Positions 1-6,718 of a DNA stretch of 64,000 nt are shown in pieces. Both the position numbers and the translations under genes were made by a program. The DNA is from Streptomyces sp. SID13726 (GTDB lineage: Bacteria > Actinomycetota > Actinomycetes > Streptomycetales > Streptomycetaceae), in the NCBI RefSeq assembly GCF_010548375.1, contig NZ_JAAGLY010000008.1, positions 310,001 to 374,000 of the forward strand, read 5' to 3'. The first letter of the stretch is position 1. Every line of letters starts with the position of its first letter. Below the pieces are notes generated by a model, which searched no databases, was not told the origin of the DNA, and saw only the letters and a program-made list of their open reading frames with translations.

Positions 1-1
1 C

Positions 2-358
2 GGAGCGGTGCGGCCCCTGGAGACCGAACACGTCATCACGGCAACGGGGTTCACCGCCGCCCGTGCCCGACTGGGACTCCTGGACGCCGAGTTGCGCGGT
101 GCGCTGGCCGAGATGGCGGACGGTTCGCCGGAGATCGGGCGGGACTTCGAGTCGTCGTACCCCGGTCTCTTCCTGTCCGGCCTGATCACGGCCTCCGGCT
201 ACGGCCCGTCGATGCGCTTCGTGCACGGGGCGACGTACACGGCGGAGGCACTGGTGCGCGGAGTCCGGCGGCGGCTGCGGCTGCGGCAAGGGGTGCCCGC
301 GGAGGGGGTCCTGGTGCCGGGGAGCCGGGCGGAGCGGGGAGTTGAGGTGCGGCGCTGA
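2..358 (+). CDS. C-terminal end of a FAD/NAD(P)-binding oxidoreductase (5' end outside window)
   Basis: This reading frame is open from the window edge to a TGA at 356-358, so only the last 118 or so residues are visible. The visible part reads like the end of a two-dinucleotide-binding flavoprotein. 'HVITATGF' has the look of the strand that closes the NAD(P)-binding domain, and 'GLITASGYGPSMRFVHG' resembles the glycine-rich segment packing on FAD near the C terminus. A basic tail follows. The substrate cannot be told from this fragment. A perfect 11-bp hairpin lies 15 nt past the stop. The family call is from general appearance only. Confidence 0.5.
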   Translation, partial: GAVRPLETEHVITATGFTAARARLGLLDAELRGALAEMADGSPEIGRDFESSYPGLFLSGLITASGYGPSMRFVHGATYTAEALVRGVRRRLRLRQGVPAEGVLVPGSRAERGVEVRR

Positions 359-372
359 GGCCCAGGGGGCGC

Positions 373-400
373 GGGTGCCGGACGGAAGTGTCCGGCACCC
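373..400. terminator. Bidirectional hairpin between convergent genes
   Basis: A perfect 11-bp stem (373-383 with 390-400, six-base loop GGAAGT) lies between the flavoprotein stop at 358 and the chaplin stop at 411, which converge here. There is no long T-run on either side, so it is an inferred terminator serving both strands. Confidence 0.7.
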
Positions 401-410
401 GGCGGCGGTG

Positions 411-1370
411 CTACCGGCGGGACGCGGCTCGGCCCCGGCGGTACAGGATCGCCCCGGCCGCGATCAGCGTGGCGCTCGCACCCGAGGCCGCCAGCATGGC
501 CTCACCGCTGCTGCCGGTGTGCGGCAGTTGCGGCGGGGTGGTGGGCGGCGTGGTCGGGGGCGTCGTGGGAGGTGACGTGGGCGGACCCGTCGGGGGTGCC
601 GTCGGAGGACCGGTCGGCGGAGCGGTCGGAGGCGACGTCGGCGGACCCGTCGGAGGCTTCGTCGGCGGAGTGGTCGGCGGCGTCGTGGGAGGTGACGTGG
701 GCGGACCCGTCGGCGGCATCGTGGGCGGGGTCGTGGGCGGCGAAGTCGGGGGCTTCGTCGGCGGCGGCGTCGGGGGGCCCGTCGGCGGTGTGTGGGGCGG
801 CGTCGTCGGCGGCGTGGTCGGCGGACCCGTCGGCGGCTTCGTCGGAGGCGTGTGGGGCGGCTTCGTCGGCGGGGTGTGCGGGGGCTTGGTCGGAGGCGTG
901 TGCGGAGGCTTGGTCGGAGGCGTGTGCGGAGGCTTGGTCGGAGGCGTGTGCGGAGGCTTGGTCGGCGGGGTCGTCTCCTCGCCGCAGTCACCGCCGTAGC
1001 CGCCGTAACCGCCGTCGGACTCGCAGTCGTCGCCGCCGTAGCCACCGCCGTCGCCGTAGCCGTGTCCTCGGCCGCCGTAGGCGCCGTGGTGGCCGGGTGA
1101 GCCGTGGGAGCCGCCCTTGTGCGCGGCCGGGCCGTTCGCGCAGGAGTTGCCGAACGCCGGGTCGAGCGCGGCGATGACGTCCACGGAGTCACCGCAGGCG
1201 TTCACCGGGACCTCGAGCGGGGCCTGCACGCTGTTGCCGGAGAGCACGCCCGGCGAGTCCTTGGCCGTTCCGCCCGCGTGCGAGTCGGCGATCGCGGGAC
1301 TGCCGCACAGGGACAGAATGCTCGTCGCGGCGGCGGCCGCGACCATTCCCTTACCCAGGGTCTGTCGCAA
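411..1370 (-). CDS. chpA: Long chaplin, LPXTG-anchored, one chaplin domain plus Pro-Thr repeat wall stalk
   Basis: This is a 319-residue cell-wall-anchored chaplin that should contribute to the hydrophobic amyloid sheath of aerial hyphae. Visible parts in order are a signal peptide (about 1-28, cut after AIA), one chaplin domain (about 31-80, with the typical two cysteines and DPAFGN), a Gly/Tyr/His-rich segment (about 85-130), some 150 residues of PPT/KPPH repeats, and a sorting signal LPHTG at 282-286 followed by a hydrophobic stretch and an RRGR tail. The start is TTG at 1370, with GGAAG nine bases upstream; the N terminus MRQTLGKG resembles known long chaplins. S. coelicolor ChpA-C carry two chaplin domains and LAXTG signals, so one domain and LPHTG are unusual. 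The symbol rests on position next to chpD and the rodlins. Confidence 0.85.
   Translation of the reverse strand: MRQTLGKGMVAAAAATSILSLCGSPAIADSHAGGTAKDSPGVLSGNSVQAPLEVPVNACGDSVDVIAALDPAFGNSCANGPAAHKGGSHGSPGHHGAYGGRGHGYGDGGGYGGDDCESDGGYGGYGGDCGEETTPPTKPPHTPPTKPPHTPPTKPPHTPPTKPPHTPPTKPPHTPPTKPPTGPPTTPPTTPPHTPPTGPPTPPPTKPPTSPPTTPPTMPPTGPPTSPPTTPPTTPPTKPPTGPPTSPPTAPPTGPPTAPPTGPPTSPPTTPPTTPPTTPPQLPHTGSSGEAMLAASGASATLIAAGAILYRRGRAASRR
871..966. repeat. 24-bp tandem repeat, four copies, inside the chaplin stalk
   Basis: Four 24-bp units (871-894, 895-918, 919-942, 943-966) are nearly identical; units 2 and 3 are exact. On the coding minus strand each gives eight residues of the type TPPTKPPH. They are the most regular part of a longer degenerate PPT-coding stretch from about 530 to 970, so stalk length probably varies between strains. 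Confidence 0.9.
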
Positions 1371-1400
1371 TCTCGTTGTCTTCCTGCTGGTAGAAGTGGG

Positions 1401-1441
1401 AAAAGCCGGCCCCGAACGAATGGAAGACGTCCGAGGCCGGC
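1401..1441 (-). terminator. Rho-independent terminator after the short chaplin
   Basis: On the minus strand a GCCGGCC-based stem (1432-1441 with 1405-1414, one mismatch) is followed by TTTT at 1404-1401. It lies between the short chaplin stop (1476) and the long chaplin start (1370), so the two chaplins probably have separate transcripts. Confidence 0.6.
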
Positions 1442-1475
1442 CATGGCACAGCCGGGCGGCTGGTGCGCTATGTCG

Positions 1476-1703
1476 TCAGTCGTTGACGCAGGTGTTGCCG
1501 AACGCCGGGTTGAGCAGCCCGATGACGTTCACGGTGTTGCCGCACACGTTGACCGGCACGTGGACCGGGACCTGGACGACGTTGCCGGAGAGGACACCCG
1601 GGGAGCCGATGGCGGCACCCTCGGCACCAGCGTCGGCGAAGGCCGGGGCGGCCATGCCGAGGGCCATGATCGCGCCCGCGACGACAGCAGCGGTCTTCTT
1701 CAT
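1476..1703 (-). CDS. chpD: Short chaplin (75 aa)
   Basis: This is a secreted short chaplin made of a signal peptide (1-23, cut after AFA) and one chaplin domain ending in LLNPAFGNTCVND. The two cysteines (in NVCGNT and NTCVN) are of the disulfide-forming kind. Mature short chaplins assemble into amyloid fibrils on spores and aerial hyphae and lower surface tension. I chose ATG at 1703 because AGAAGGGA sits about seven bases upstream; the ATG at 1727 has no ribosome binding site and would add a non-secretory prefix. The symbol is by position, between a long chaplin and the rodlins as in S. coelicolor; by sequence it could equally be called ChpF, G or H type. Confidence 0.93.
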   Translation of the reverse strand: MKKTAAVVAGAIMALGMAAPAFADAGAEGAAIGSPGVLSGNVVQVPVHVPVNVCGNTVNVIGLLNPAFGNTCVND

Positions 1704-1913
1704 GAGCTTTCCCTTCTCTGCGGTCATGCCTCTGTGACGGTCGAAACCGAGCGAGCACAGTCGGAACGGCTCGCACCATGACCTGCAGGCTGTAGAACGA
1801 GAGATAGACAGCGAAGGAAACTACGGAACGTGTGTCGTCGGGTAATTCACTCGAACGCCTTTGGTGAAACGCTTCACCTGACTATTAACAAAGCGAATTG
1901 ACGGTGCATCAGC

Positions 1914-1949
1914 AAAAAAATCGCCCGGGCAGAACGCCCGGGCGATTTT
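1914..1949 (-). terminator. Strong rho-independent terminator of the first rodlin gene
   Basis: A perfect 14-bp stem (1917-1930 with 1936-1949, loop AGAAC) is followed on the minus strand by a run of seven Ts (1920-1914). It lies 22 nt past the rodlin stop at 1972. The other strand also ends in TTTT, so it could work both ways. Confidence 0.92.
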
Positions 1950-1971
1950 CACGACACGGTTCAGCTGCGGA

Positions 1972-2385
1972 TCAGCTGCCGACCGCACCGTTGCCGGCCA
2001 GCACCGACAGGTCGTTCAGGAGGTGCGAGGCGGGCTCGTCACCCTTGGCCTGGGTGGAGTTCTCGGCGCACTGCTGGTTCTGCGGCGCGGAGAGGACCGG
2101 CACGTCCTGGAGGACGCCGACCGCGGCGACACCGACGAGACCCTGGGCGTTCGCCTTCACGGGCAGACCGACACAGAGCTTGTTGACCGAGTCCTGCACG
2201 AGCCCGGCCTGCGGGCTCATGTCGCCCTTGGTCACGGAGTTGCCGAACGCGCTCTGGGCACCGTTGCCGCTGGCCGAGGTCGTTCCGTCGTCGTTGCCGA
2301 TGGCAAGCGCCTGCGGGGCCGCCGCCGCCGAGGCACCGACGACGGACGCGGCGACCGCCGCCACGGCCATTGCCTTCTTCAGCAT
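1972..2385 (-). CDS. rdlA: Rodlin (137 aa)
   Basis: A secreted rodlin, one of the proteins that organise chaplin fibrils into paired rodlets on aerial hyphae. The signal peptide runs to about residue 28 (cut near ALA-IGND). The mature part shows rodlin hallmarks: GTTSASGNGAQ near the start, MSPQ in the middle, then QNQQCAENSTQAKGD and a C-terminal LLNDLSVL stretch. There are two cysteines. ATG at 2385 is preceded by GGAAAG. It is divergent from the second rodlin across 223 bp, like rdlA and rdlB in S. coelicolor, which is the basis for the symbol. It is the most diverged of the three rodlins here. Confidence 0.9.
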   Translation of the reverse strand: MLKKAMAVAAVAASVVGASAAAAPQALAIGNDDGTTSASGNGAQSAFGNSVTKGDMSPQAGLVQDSVNKLCVGLPVKANAQGLVGVAAVGVLQDVPVLSAPQNQQCAENSTQAKGDEPASHLLNDLSVLAGNGAVGS

Positions 2386-2432
2386 TTCGCTTTCCTTTCC
2401 TGGAGCACGGGACGCGCTGTCCTGCCTCCGCA

Positions 2433-2460
2433 TCAACCGGCGGCACGTCGATTGGTTTCG
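2433..2460 (-). promoter_or_regulatory. Possible sigma-BldN-type promoter for the first rodlin
   Basis: Reading the minus strand, CGAAAC (2460-2455), a 16-bp spacer and GGTTGA (2438-2433) resemble the CGTAAC-N16/17-CGTTGA pattern I recall for sigma-BldN promoters, which drive chaplin and rodlin genes. This is pattern matching from memory and is not a mapped start. Confidence 0.35.
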
Positions 2461-2608
2461 ACCCGTCACCCGAACGGGCCGCACCCGGCGCGGAGTTAAC
2501 AAAAGTCGCCTGTGGGCCATCGGAGTGAATGGCAGGAACCAAGCGGGCCGGGGGCAGTTGTCCAGAGCGCTCCGGTGGACGGGGTTTCTCCAGAAAGGGA
2601 CTACTCAA

Positions 2609-3010
2609 GTGATCAAGAAGGTTTTGGCTTCGGCCGCTGTCGCCACGGCCGTCGTCGGTGCCGCCTCCCCCGCCATGGCCATCGGCAACGACCACGGCAC
2701 CACGTCGGCCAGCGGCAACGGTGCTTCGCAGTCGTTCGGCAACTCGGCCACCTACGGCAACATGAGCCCGCAGATGGCGCTCATCCAGGGTTCGCTCAAC
2801 AAGCCCTGCATCGGCCTGCCCGCGAAGGCGAACCTCCAGGGGATCGTCGGCCTCGCCGCCGTCGGTGTCCTCCAGGACGTCCCGGTCCTGTCGGCCCCGC
2901 AGAACCAGCAGTGTGTCGAGAACTCCACCCAGGCCAAGGGCGACGAGCCGCTGTCGCACATCCTGGACGACATCTCGGCCCTGTCCGGCAACGGCTCCGC
3001 CGGTAGCTGA
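2609..3010 (+). CDS. rdlB: Rodlin (133 aa)
   Basis: The second rodlin, transcribed away from the first. GTG at 2609 follows AAAGGGA with eight bases between, and opens a signal peptide (MIKKVLASAAVATAV, cut near AMA-IGND). The mature chain has the rodlin motifs GTTSASGNGASQ, MSPQMALIQGS and QNQQCVENSTQAKGD. Its last 127 bp (2886-3012) are identical to the end of the third rodlin at 4540-4666, while the 5' halves differ, which suggests recent gene conversion. A hairpin terminator lies at 3066-3093. The symbol is by position. Confidence 0.9.
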   Translation: MIKKVLASAAVATAVVGAASPAMAIGNDHGTTSASGNGASQSFGNSATYGNMSPQMALIQGSLNKPCIGLPAKANLQGIVGLAAVGVLQDVPVLSAPQNQQCVENSTQAKGDEPLSHILDDISALSGNGSAGS

Positions 3011-3065
3011 GCTCTCGCTCACCGTGGGCCGATGAGCCCTGGGGCTGGTTTCTGAGCCCCCGTCA

Positions 3066-3093
3066 GCGGGCCGCCGTACCAACGGCGGCCCGC
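3066..3093 (+). terminator. Hairpin terminator after the second rodlin
   Basis: A perfect 12-bp GC-rich stem (3066-3077 with 3082-3093, loop ACCA) lies 56 nt past the rodlin stop. There is no T-run, only CTCGCTT. It ends just 24 nt before the next ATG, which leaves little room for a promoter. Confidence 0.75.
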
Positions 3094-3117
3094 TCGCTTA
3101 CGTTGCGTCGCGTGACG

Positions 3118-4128
3118 ATGAAGAGAACCCTTTCCTCGGTCGTCCTGGCGACCTCCGCCCTGCTGCTCGCAGGCGCCGTCCTCCCCGGCGAGGCCGCTCC
3201 CGCCGCGCACGGCACGAACATCCTGCTGATGGGCACCGACGGCCGGGACACCATCTCCGCGGCCGAGAAGCGCGAGTTCCACGCGGGCGGCTTCGCCTGC
3301 GACTGCACGGACGTCCTGATGGTGGTCCATGTGTCGGCCCGCCGGGACCGGGTGAGCGTCGTCGGACTGCCGCGCGACTCCTACGCCGACCTCCCGGCCC
3401 ACCGCGACGAGATCACCGGCAAGAAGCGCCCGGCCCGTCCCTCGAAGATCAACGGCGCGTACGCCGAGGGCGGTCCCCGGCTCACCGTGGCCACCGTCGA
3501 GTCCATGACCGGGCTGCGCGTCGACCACTACCTCCAGCTGGACTTCCGGCGCTTCATCGACGCCGTGAACGAGGTCGGCGGCGTCGAGGTGTGCACCGCG
3601 CGGCCCCTGAAGGACCGGGCCACCAAGCTCGATCTGAAGCCCGGCAAGCACCGGCTCGGCGGTGGACAGGCGCTCCAGTACGTCCGCTCCCGCAAGGTGG
3701 ACCGGGCGGCCGACCTCGGGCGGATCCAGCGTCAGCAGCGGTTCCTCGTGCAGGCGTTGCGCGGGCTCCAGGCGAAGCACCTGCTGACCGACCCGGTGGC
3801 GACGGCCGGGCTGGCGCGCACCCTGCTCGGGTCCGGGCGGGGCGAGCAGGGCTTCACGGCCCGGGACCTGGTGGAGCTGGCGACCGCGCTGCACAAGGTG
3901 CCGGCGAGGAACACGGAGTTCGCGACGGTGCCGATGGCCGGGTTCAACCCGACCCGGCAGGACATCGGTTCGACGCTGGCCTGGGACCGGGCGAAGGCGG
4001 CCGCGATGTTCACGAAGCTGCGCGAGGACCGGCCGCTGCTCAGGCCGGGCGCGCATCCGAAGCCGTACGACCCGCCTCGGATGACCCGCGCGGTCACCGT
4101 GCGCGGGAGTGCCTACGCCTGCCGGTGA
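3118..4128 (+). CDS. LytR-CpsA-Psr family cell-wall glycopolymer transferase, secreted
   Basis: LCP proteins move undecaprenyl-linked glycopolymers onto peptidoglycan outside the membrane. This 336-residue protein starts with a signal peptide or anchor (about 1-26) and goes straight into the LCP domain: NILLMGTDGRD, CTDVLMVVHV, VVGLPRDSY with the key arginine, then KINGAYAEGG, YLQLDFRRF, and a late ALQYVRSR. It lacks the long cytoplasmic N terminus of many LCP proteins. ATG at 3118 is chosen because the signal peptide follows at once; GTG at 3112 is the alternative. Neither has a ribosome binding site and a terminator ends at 3093, so a leaderless message is plausible. Its place between two rodlins suggests a part in anchoring or maturing the aerial surface layer, by inference only. 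Confidence 0.85.
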   Translation: MKRTLSSVVLATSALLLAGAVLPGEAAPAAHGTNILLMGTDGRDTISAAEKREFHAGGFACDCTDVLMVVHVSARRDRVSVVGLPRDSYADLPAHRDEITGKKRPARPSKINGAYAEGGPRLTVATVESMTGLRVDHYLQLDFRRFIDAVNEVGGVEVCTARPLKDRATKLDLKPGKHRLGGGQALQYVRSRKVDRAADLGRIQRQQRFLVQALRGLQAKHLLTDPVATAGLARTLLGSGRGEQGFTARDLVELATALHKVPARNTEFATVPMAGFNPTRQDIGSTLAWDRAKAAAMFTKLREDRPLLRPGAHPKPYDPPRMTRAVTVRGSAYACR

Positions 4129-4177
4129 GGGGCGCTCGCGGGGACCGCGCACGCGCTGGGCCAATCGGGGCAAAGAG

Positions 4178-4206
4178 CGCAACCCCGGCGGGGGTTCGAC
4201 CGTTGA
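4178..4206 (+). promoter_or_regulatory. Possible sigma-BldN-type promoter for the third rodlin
   Basis: CGCAAC (4178-4183), a 17-bp spacer and CGTTGA (4201-4206) closely match the CGTAAC-N16/17-CGTTGA pattern I recall for sigma-BldN. The -10 element matches exactly and lies 47 bp before the rodlin start codon. Confidence 0.5.
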
Positions 4207-4253
4207 CGATCATGCAGCTCCTCCCCGGAGTCCGCTTTTCGAAGGGAATGAAC

Positions 4254-4664
4254 ATGAAGAAGCTGTGGGCAACCGCGGCTGTTGCCGCGTCCGTCGCCGG
4301 TGTCGCGGCCGCGGCCGCCCCCCAGGCGCTCGCCATCGGCAACGACAGCGGCACCACGTCCGCCAGTGGCAACGGCGCCTCGCAGGAGTTCGGCAACTCG
4401 GCCACGTTCGGCGACATGAGCCCGCAGCTCGGGCTGGTCCAGGGCTCGCTGAACAAGCCCTGTGTCGGTCTGCCGGCGAAGCTGAACCTCCAGGGCCTGG
4501 TCGGCGTCACCGCCGGCGGCGTCCTGCAGGACGTGCCGATCCTGTCGGCCCCGCAGAACCAGCAGTGTGTCGAGAACTCCACCCAGGCCAAGGGCGACGA
4601 GCCGCTGTCGCACATCCTGGACGACATCTCGGCCCTGTCCGGCAACGGCTCCGCCGGTAGCTGA
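4254..4664 (+). CDS. Third rodlin paralogue (136 aa)
   Basis: A third rodlin with a signal peptide (cut near ALA-IGND) and the full motif set: GTTSASGNGASQ, MSPQLGLVQGS, QNQQCVENSTQAKGD and SHILDDISALSG. GAAGGG at 4241-4246 is well spaced for ATG at 4254 and too close for the ATG at 4248, so 4254 is chosen. Its 3' end is identical to the second rodlin over 127 bp. S. coelicolor has two rodlins, so this is an extra copy, separated from the pair by the LCP gene and with its own promoter-like and terminator sequences. Confidence 0.9.
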   Translation: MKKLWATAAVAASVAGVAAAAAPQALAIGNDSGTTSASGNGASQEFGNSATFGDMSPQLGLVQGSLNKPCVGLPAKLNLQGLVGVTAGGVLQDVPILSAPQNQQCVENSTQAKGDEPLSHILDDISALSGNGSAGS

Positions 4665-4666
4665 GC
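4540..4666. repeat. 127-bp exact copy of 2886-3012
   Basis: The last 127 bp of the third rodlin gene, stop codon included, match 2886-3012 in the second rodlin base for base, in the same orientation 1.65 kb apart. Upstream and downstream of the block the two sequences diverge at once. Recombination between them would delete the LCP gene. Confidence 0.9.
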
Positions 4667-4680
4667 CGCCCCGCTCCGCC

Positions 4681-4720
4681 GAAACGGCGGGTCACCGGTT
4701 CTCCGGTGACCCGCCGTTTC
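4681..4720. terminator. Bidirectional terminator, 18-bp perfect stem
   Basis: A perfect 18-bp stem (4681-4698 with 4703-4720, loop TTCT) lies between the convergent stops of the third rodlin (4664) and the acyl-CoA ligase (4736). GAAA and TTTC ends give short T-runs on both strands. Confidence 0.92.
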
Positions 4721-4735
4721 GCGTGCCGTCGGGGC

Positions 4736-6646
4736 TCACTTGCGGTAGATCGCCTCGATCTCCTGCGTGTACGCCGCCGTCACCGCGTGCCGCTTGACCT
4801 TCAGGGACGGCGTGAGCATGCCGTTGTCCTCGGTGAACTCCCCCTCGATCAGCCGGAAGGCACGGATCGACTCGGCGCGGGAGACGGCCGCGTTGGCGTG
4901 GTCGACGGCCTTCTGGATGTCGGCGCGGAGCCGTTCGTCGCGGGCGAGTTCGGCGTGCGGGGTGTCGGCGGGCAGCTTGCGGACGGACAGCCAGTGGGTC
5001 ATCGCCTCGGGGTCGAGGGTGATCAGGGCGGCGACGAAGGGGCGGTTGTCGCCGACGACCAGGCACTGGCCGACCGGCGCCTGGCTGCGCAGCCGGTCCT
5101 CCAGGACCGCCGGGGAGACGTTCTTGCCGCCCGAGGTGACGAGGAGGTCCTTCTTGCGGCCGGTGATGGTGAGGTAGCCGTCCTCGTCGAGCGCGCCGAG
5201 GTCGCCGGTGGCGAACCAGTCGTCCCTCAGGACGGCGTCGGTGGCCTCCGGGTTGTTCCAGTAGGCGCCGAAGACGACCCCGCCCTTGATGAGGACCTCG
5301 CCGTCCTCGGCGATACGGATCGAGGTGCCGGGGATCGGCTGCCCGACCGTGCCGGGGCGGGGGCTCAGCGGCGGGACGATGGTGGCGGCGGCGCTGGTCT
5401 CGGTGAGGCCGTAGCCCTCGTAGATGATGATGCCGGCCGCGGAGAAGAACAGGTTGAGCTCGCGGTCCAGGGGTGAGCCGCCGCTGATGGCGTAGCGCAT
5501 GCGGCCGCCGAGTTCCTTGCGGACCCTGCGGTACACGAGCAGGTCGTACAGGCCCCAGGCGGCGTAGAGGCCGGGGCCCGGGCCCTTGCCGCGGCCCAGG
5601 AACCTGTCGAGGTAGGCCTCGCCGAAGCGGACGCCGATGCGGTGGGCGCGGTCGAAGGAGGCGGCGCGGCCCATCTTCTCGGCGGTGGCGCGGCCGGTGG
5701 CGTGGATCTTCTCGAAGAGGTACGGGACGCCGACGAGGAAGGTCGGGCGGAACTCCTTGAGCGCGGGCCGCAGTTCGTCGGGGTTGATGCTCGGGCAGTG
5801 GCCGATCTCGATGCGGGCCATCAGACAGGCGATCTGGAGGGTGCGGCCCATGATGTGGGCGAGCGGGAGGAAGAGGAGCGTGGAGGCGGTCTGGTCGGTG
5901 ACCTCCTTGAAGATGGGGTGCAGCAGTTCGACGGTGTTGGCGGCCTCGGCGTGCAGGTTGGCGTGGGTGAGGACGCAGCCCTTGGGGCGTCCGGTGGTGC
6001 CGGAGGTGTAGCAGATCGTGGCGATGGTGTCGGGGGTCAGGGCGGCGCGGCGCTTGGTGACCTCCTCGTCGGGGAGGTCGTGGCCGAGGGCGGTCAGTTC
6101 GTCGAGCGCCGCTGAGTCCAACTGCCAGATGCGGGGCTTGACTTGGTGGTGCGCGGTGCCGGTGGTGACCGTGGCCGCGTTCTCGACGTTCTCGGTCACC
6201 ACGTGCCGGGCGCCCGAGTCGCGGACGATCCACTCGACCTGCTCGGCGGAGGAGGTGGCGTAGACCGGGACGGTCTGGGCGCCGGCCGCCCAGATGGCGA
6301 AGTCCAGGACCGTCCATTCGTAGCGGGTGCGGGACATCACGGCGACCCGGCCGCCCGGTTCGACCCCGGCGGCGATCAACCCCTTGGCCACGGCGGTGAC
6401 TTCGCGGGCGAAGGCGGCGGCCGTGACGGGCCGCCAGGTCTCCTTCTCCTTGCGGTGCAGCACCACGGCGTCGGGGGTCTCGGCCGCGTTGGTGAAGGGG
6501 AGGTCGGCGATGCTGCCCGTGGTCGGGGGCGGGGCGAGGGGCGGTGTGCGGGCTTCCCGTACGACACCGCCCTCGTCCTTGACGACCTCGACCGTGGTCC
6601 GGCCCGCCAGGTGTTTCGCCCTCTTCAGATCCCTGCGTACGCCCAT
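4736..6646 (-). CDS. Long-chain fatty acid-CoA ligase, FadD/FACL type
   Basis: A 636-residue AMP-forming ligase expected to activate long-chain fatty acids to acyl-CoA. The AMP-binding P-loop YTSGTTGRPKG lies near residue 212, the adenylate-site motif EGYGLTETS near 410, and GYLTITGRKKDLLVTSGGKN near 495-515 carries the hinge and the family lysine. Length and the GRKKD region fit the long-chain class rather than acetyl-CoA synthetases. It appears to be monocistronic. A palindromic operator within a TTGACC promoter lies just upstream (6680-6707), which suggests a TetR-type fatty-acid regulator encoded elsewhere. Chain-length preference is not visible. Confidence 0.9.
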   Translation of the reverse strand: MGVRRDLKRAKHLAGRTTVEVVKDEGGVVREARTPPLAPPPTTGSIADLPFTNAAETPDAVVLHRKEKETWRPVTAAAFAREVTAVAKGLIAAGVEPGGRVAVMSRTRYEWTVLDFAIWAAGAQTVPVYATSSAEQVEWIVRDSGARHVVTENVENAATVTTGTAHHQVKPRIWQLDSAALDELTALGHDLPDEEVTKRRAALTPDTIATICYTSGTTGRPKGCVLTHANLHAEAANTVELLHPIFKEVTDQTASTLLFLPLAHIMGRTLQIACLMARIEIGHCPSINPDELRPALKEFRPTFLVGVPYLFEKIHATGRATAEKMGRAASFDRAHRIGVRFGEAYLDRFLGRGKGPGPGLYAAWGLYDLLVYRRVRKELGGRMRYAISGGSPLDRELNLFFSAAGIIIYEGYGLTETSAAATIVPPLSPRPGTVGQPIPGTSIRIAEDGEVLIKGGVVFGAYWNNPEATDAVLRDDWFATGDLGALDEDGYLTITGRKKDLLVTSGGKNVSPAVLEDRLRSQAPVGQCLVVGDNRPFVAALITLDPEAMTHWLSVRKLPADTPHAELARDERLRADIQKAVDHANAAVSRAESIRAFRLIEGEFTEDNGMLTPSLKVKRHAVTAAYTQEIEAIYRK

Positions 6647-6679
6647 GGTGGCTCCCCGGTCCGCTCCGACTGGGTGGCT

Positions 6680-6707
6680 AACTTACTCGCAAGTAAGAAA
6701 AGGTCAA
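6680..6707 (-). promoter_or_regulatory. Promoter with embedded palindromic operator before the acyl-CoA ligase
   Basis: On the minus strand TTGACC (6707-6702) and TAAGTT (6685-6680) are 16 bp apart. The spacer and -10 hold the perfect inverted repeat CTTACT-CGCA-AGTAAG (6682-6697). A bound repressor would block the promoter. The TTACT...AGTAA type is common for TetR-family regulators of acyl-CoA metabolism, an assignment made from memory. Confidence 0.65.
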
Positions 6708-6718
6708 TGGGTCCGGCG

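Noticed and set aside
871..966. Possible CRISPR array
   Set aside because: The 24-bp units are contiguous with no unique spacers and encode the chaplin stalk.
388..999. Plus-strand frame coding a Val/Gly repeat protein
   Set aside because: It is the exact complement of the PPT-repeat stalk of the chaplin gene; the repeat forces open frames on both strands. There is no ribosome binding site and no signal.
1728..1913. A clear sigma-BldN promoter for the short chaplin
   Set aside because: I looked for CGTAAC-N16/17-CGTTGA on the minus strand and found only weak partial matches, so none is annotated.
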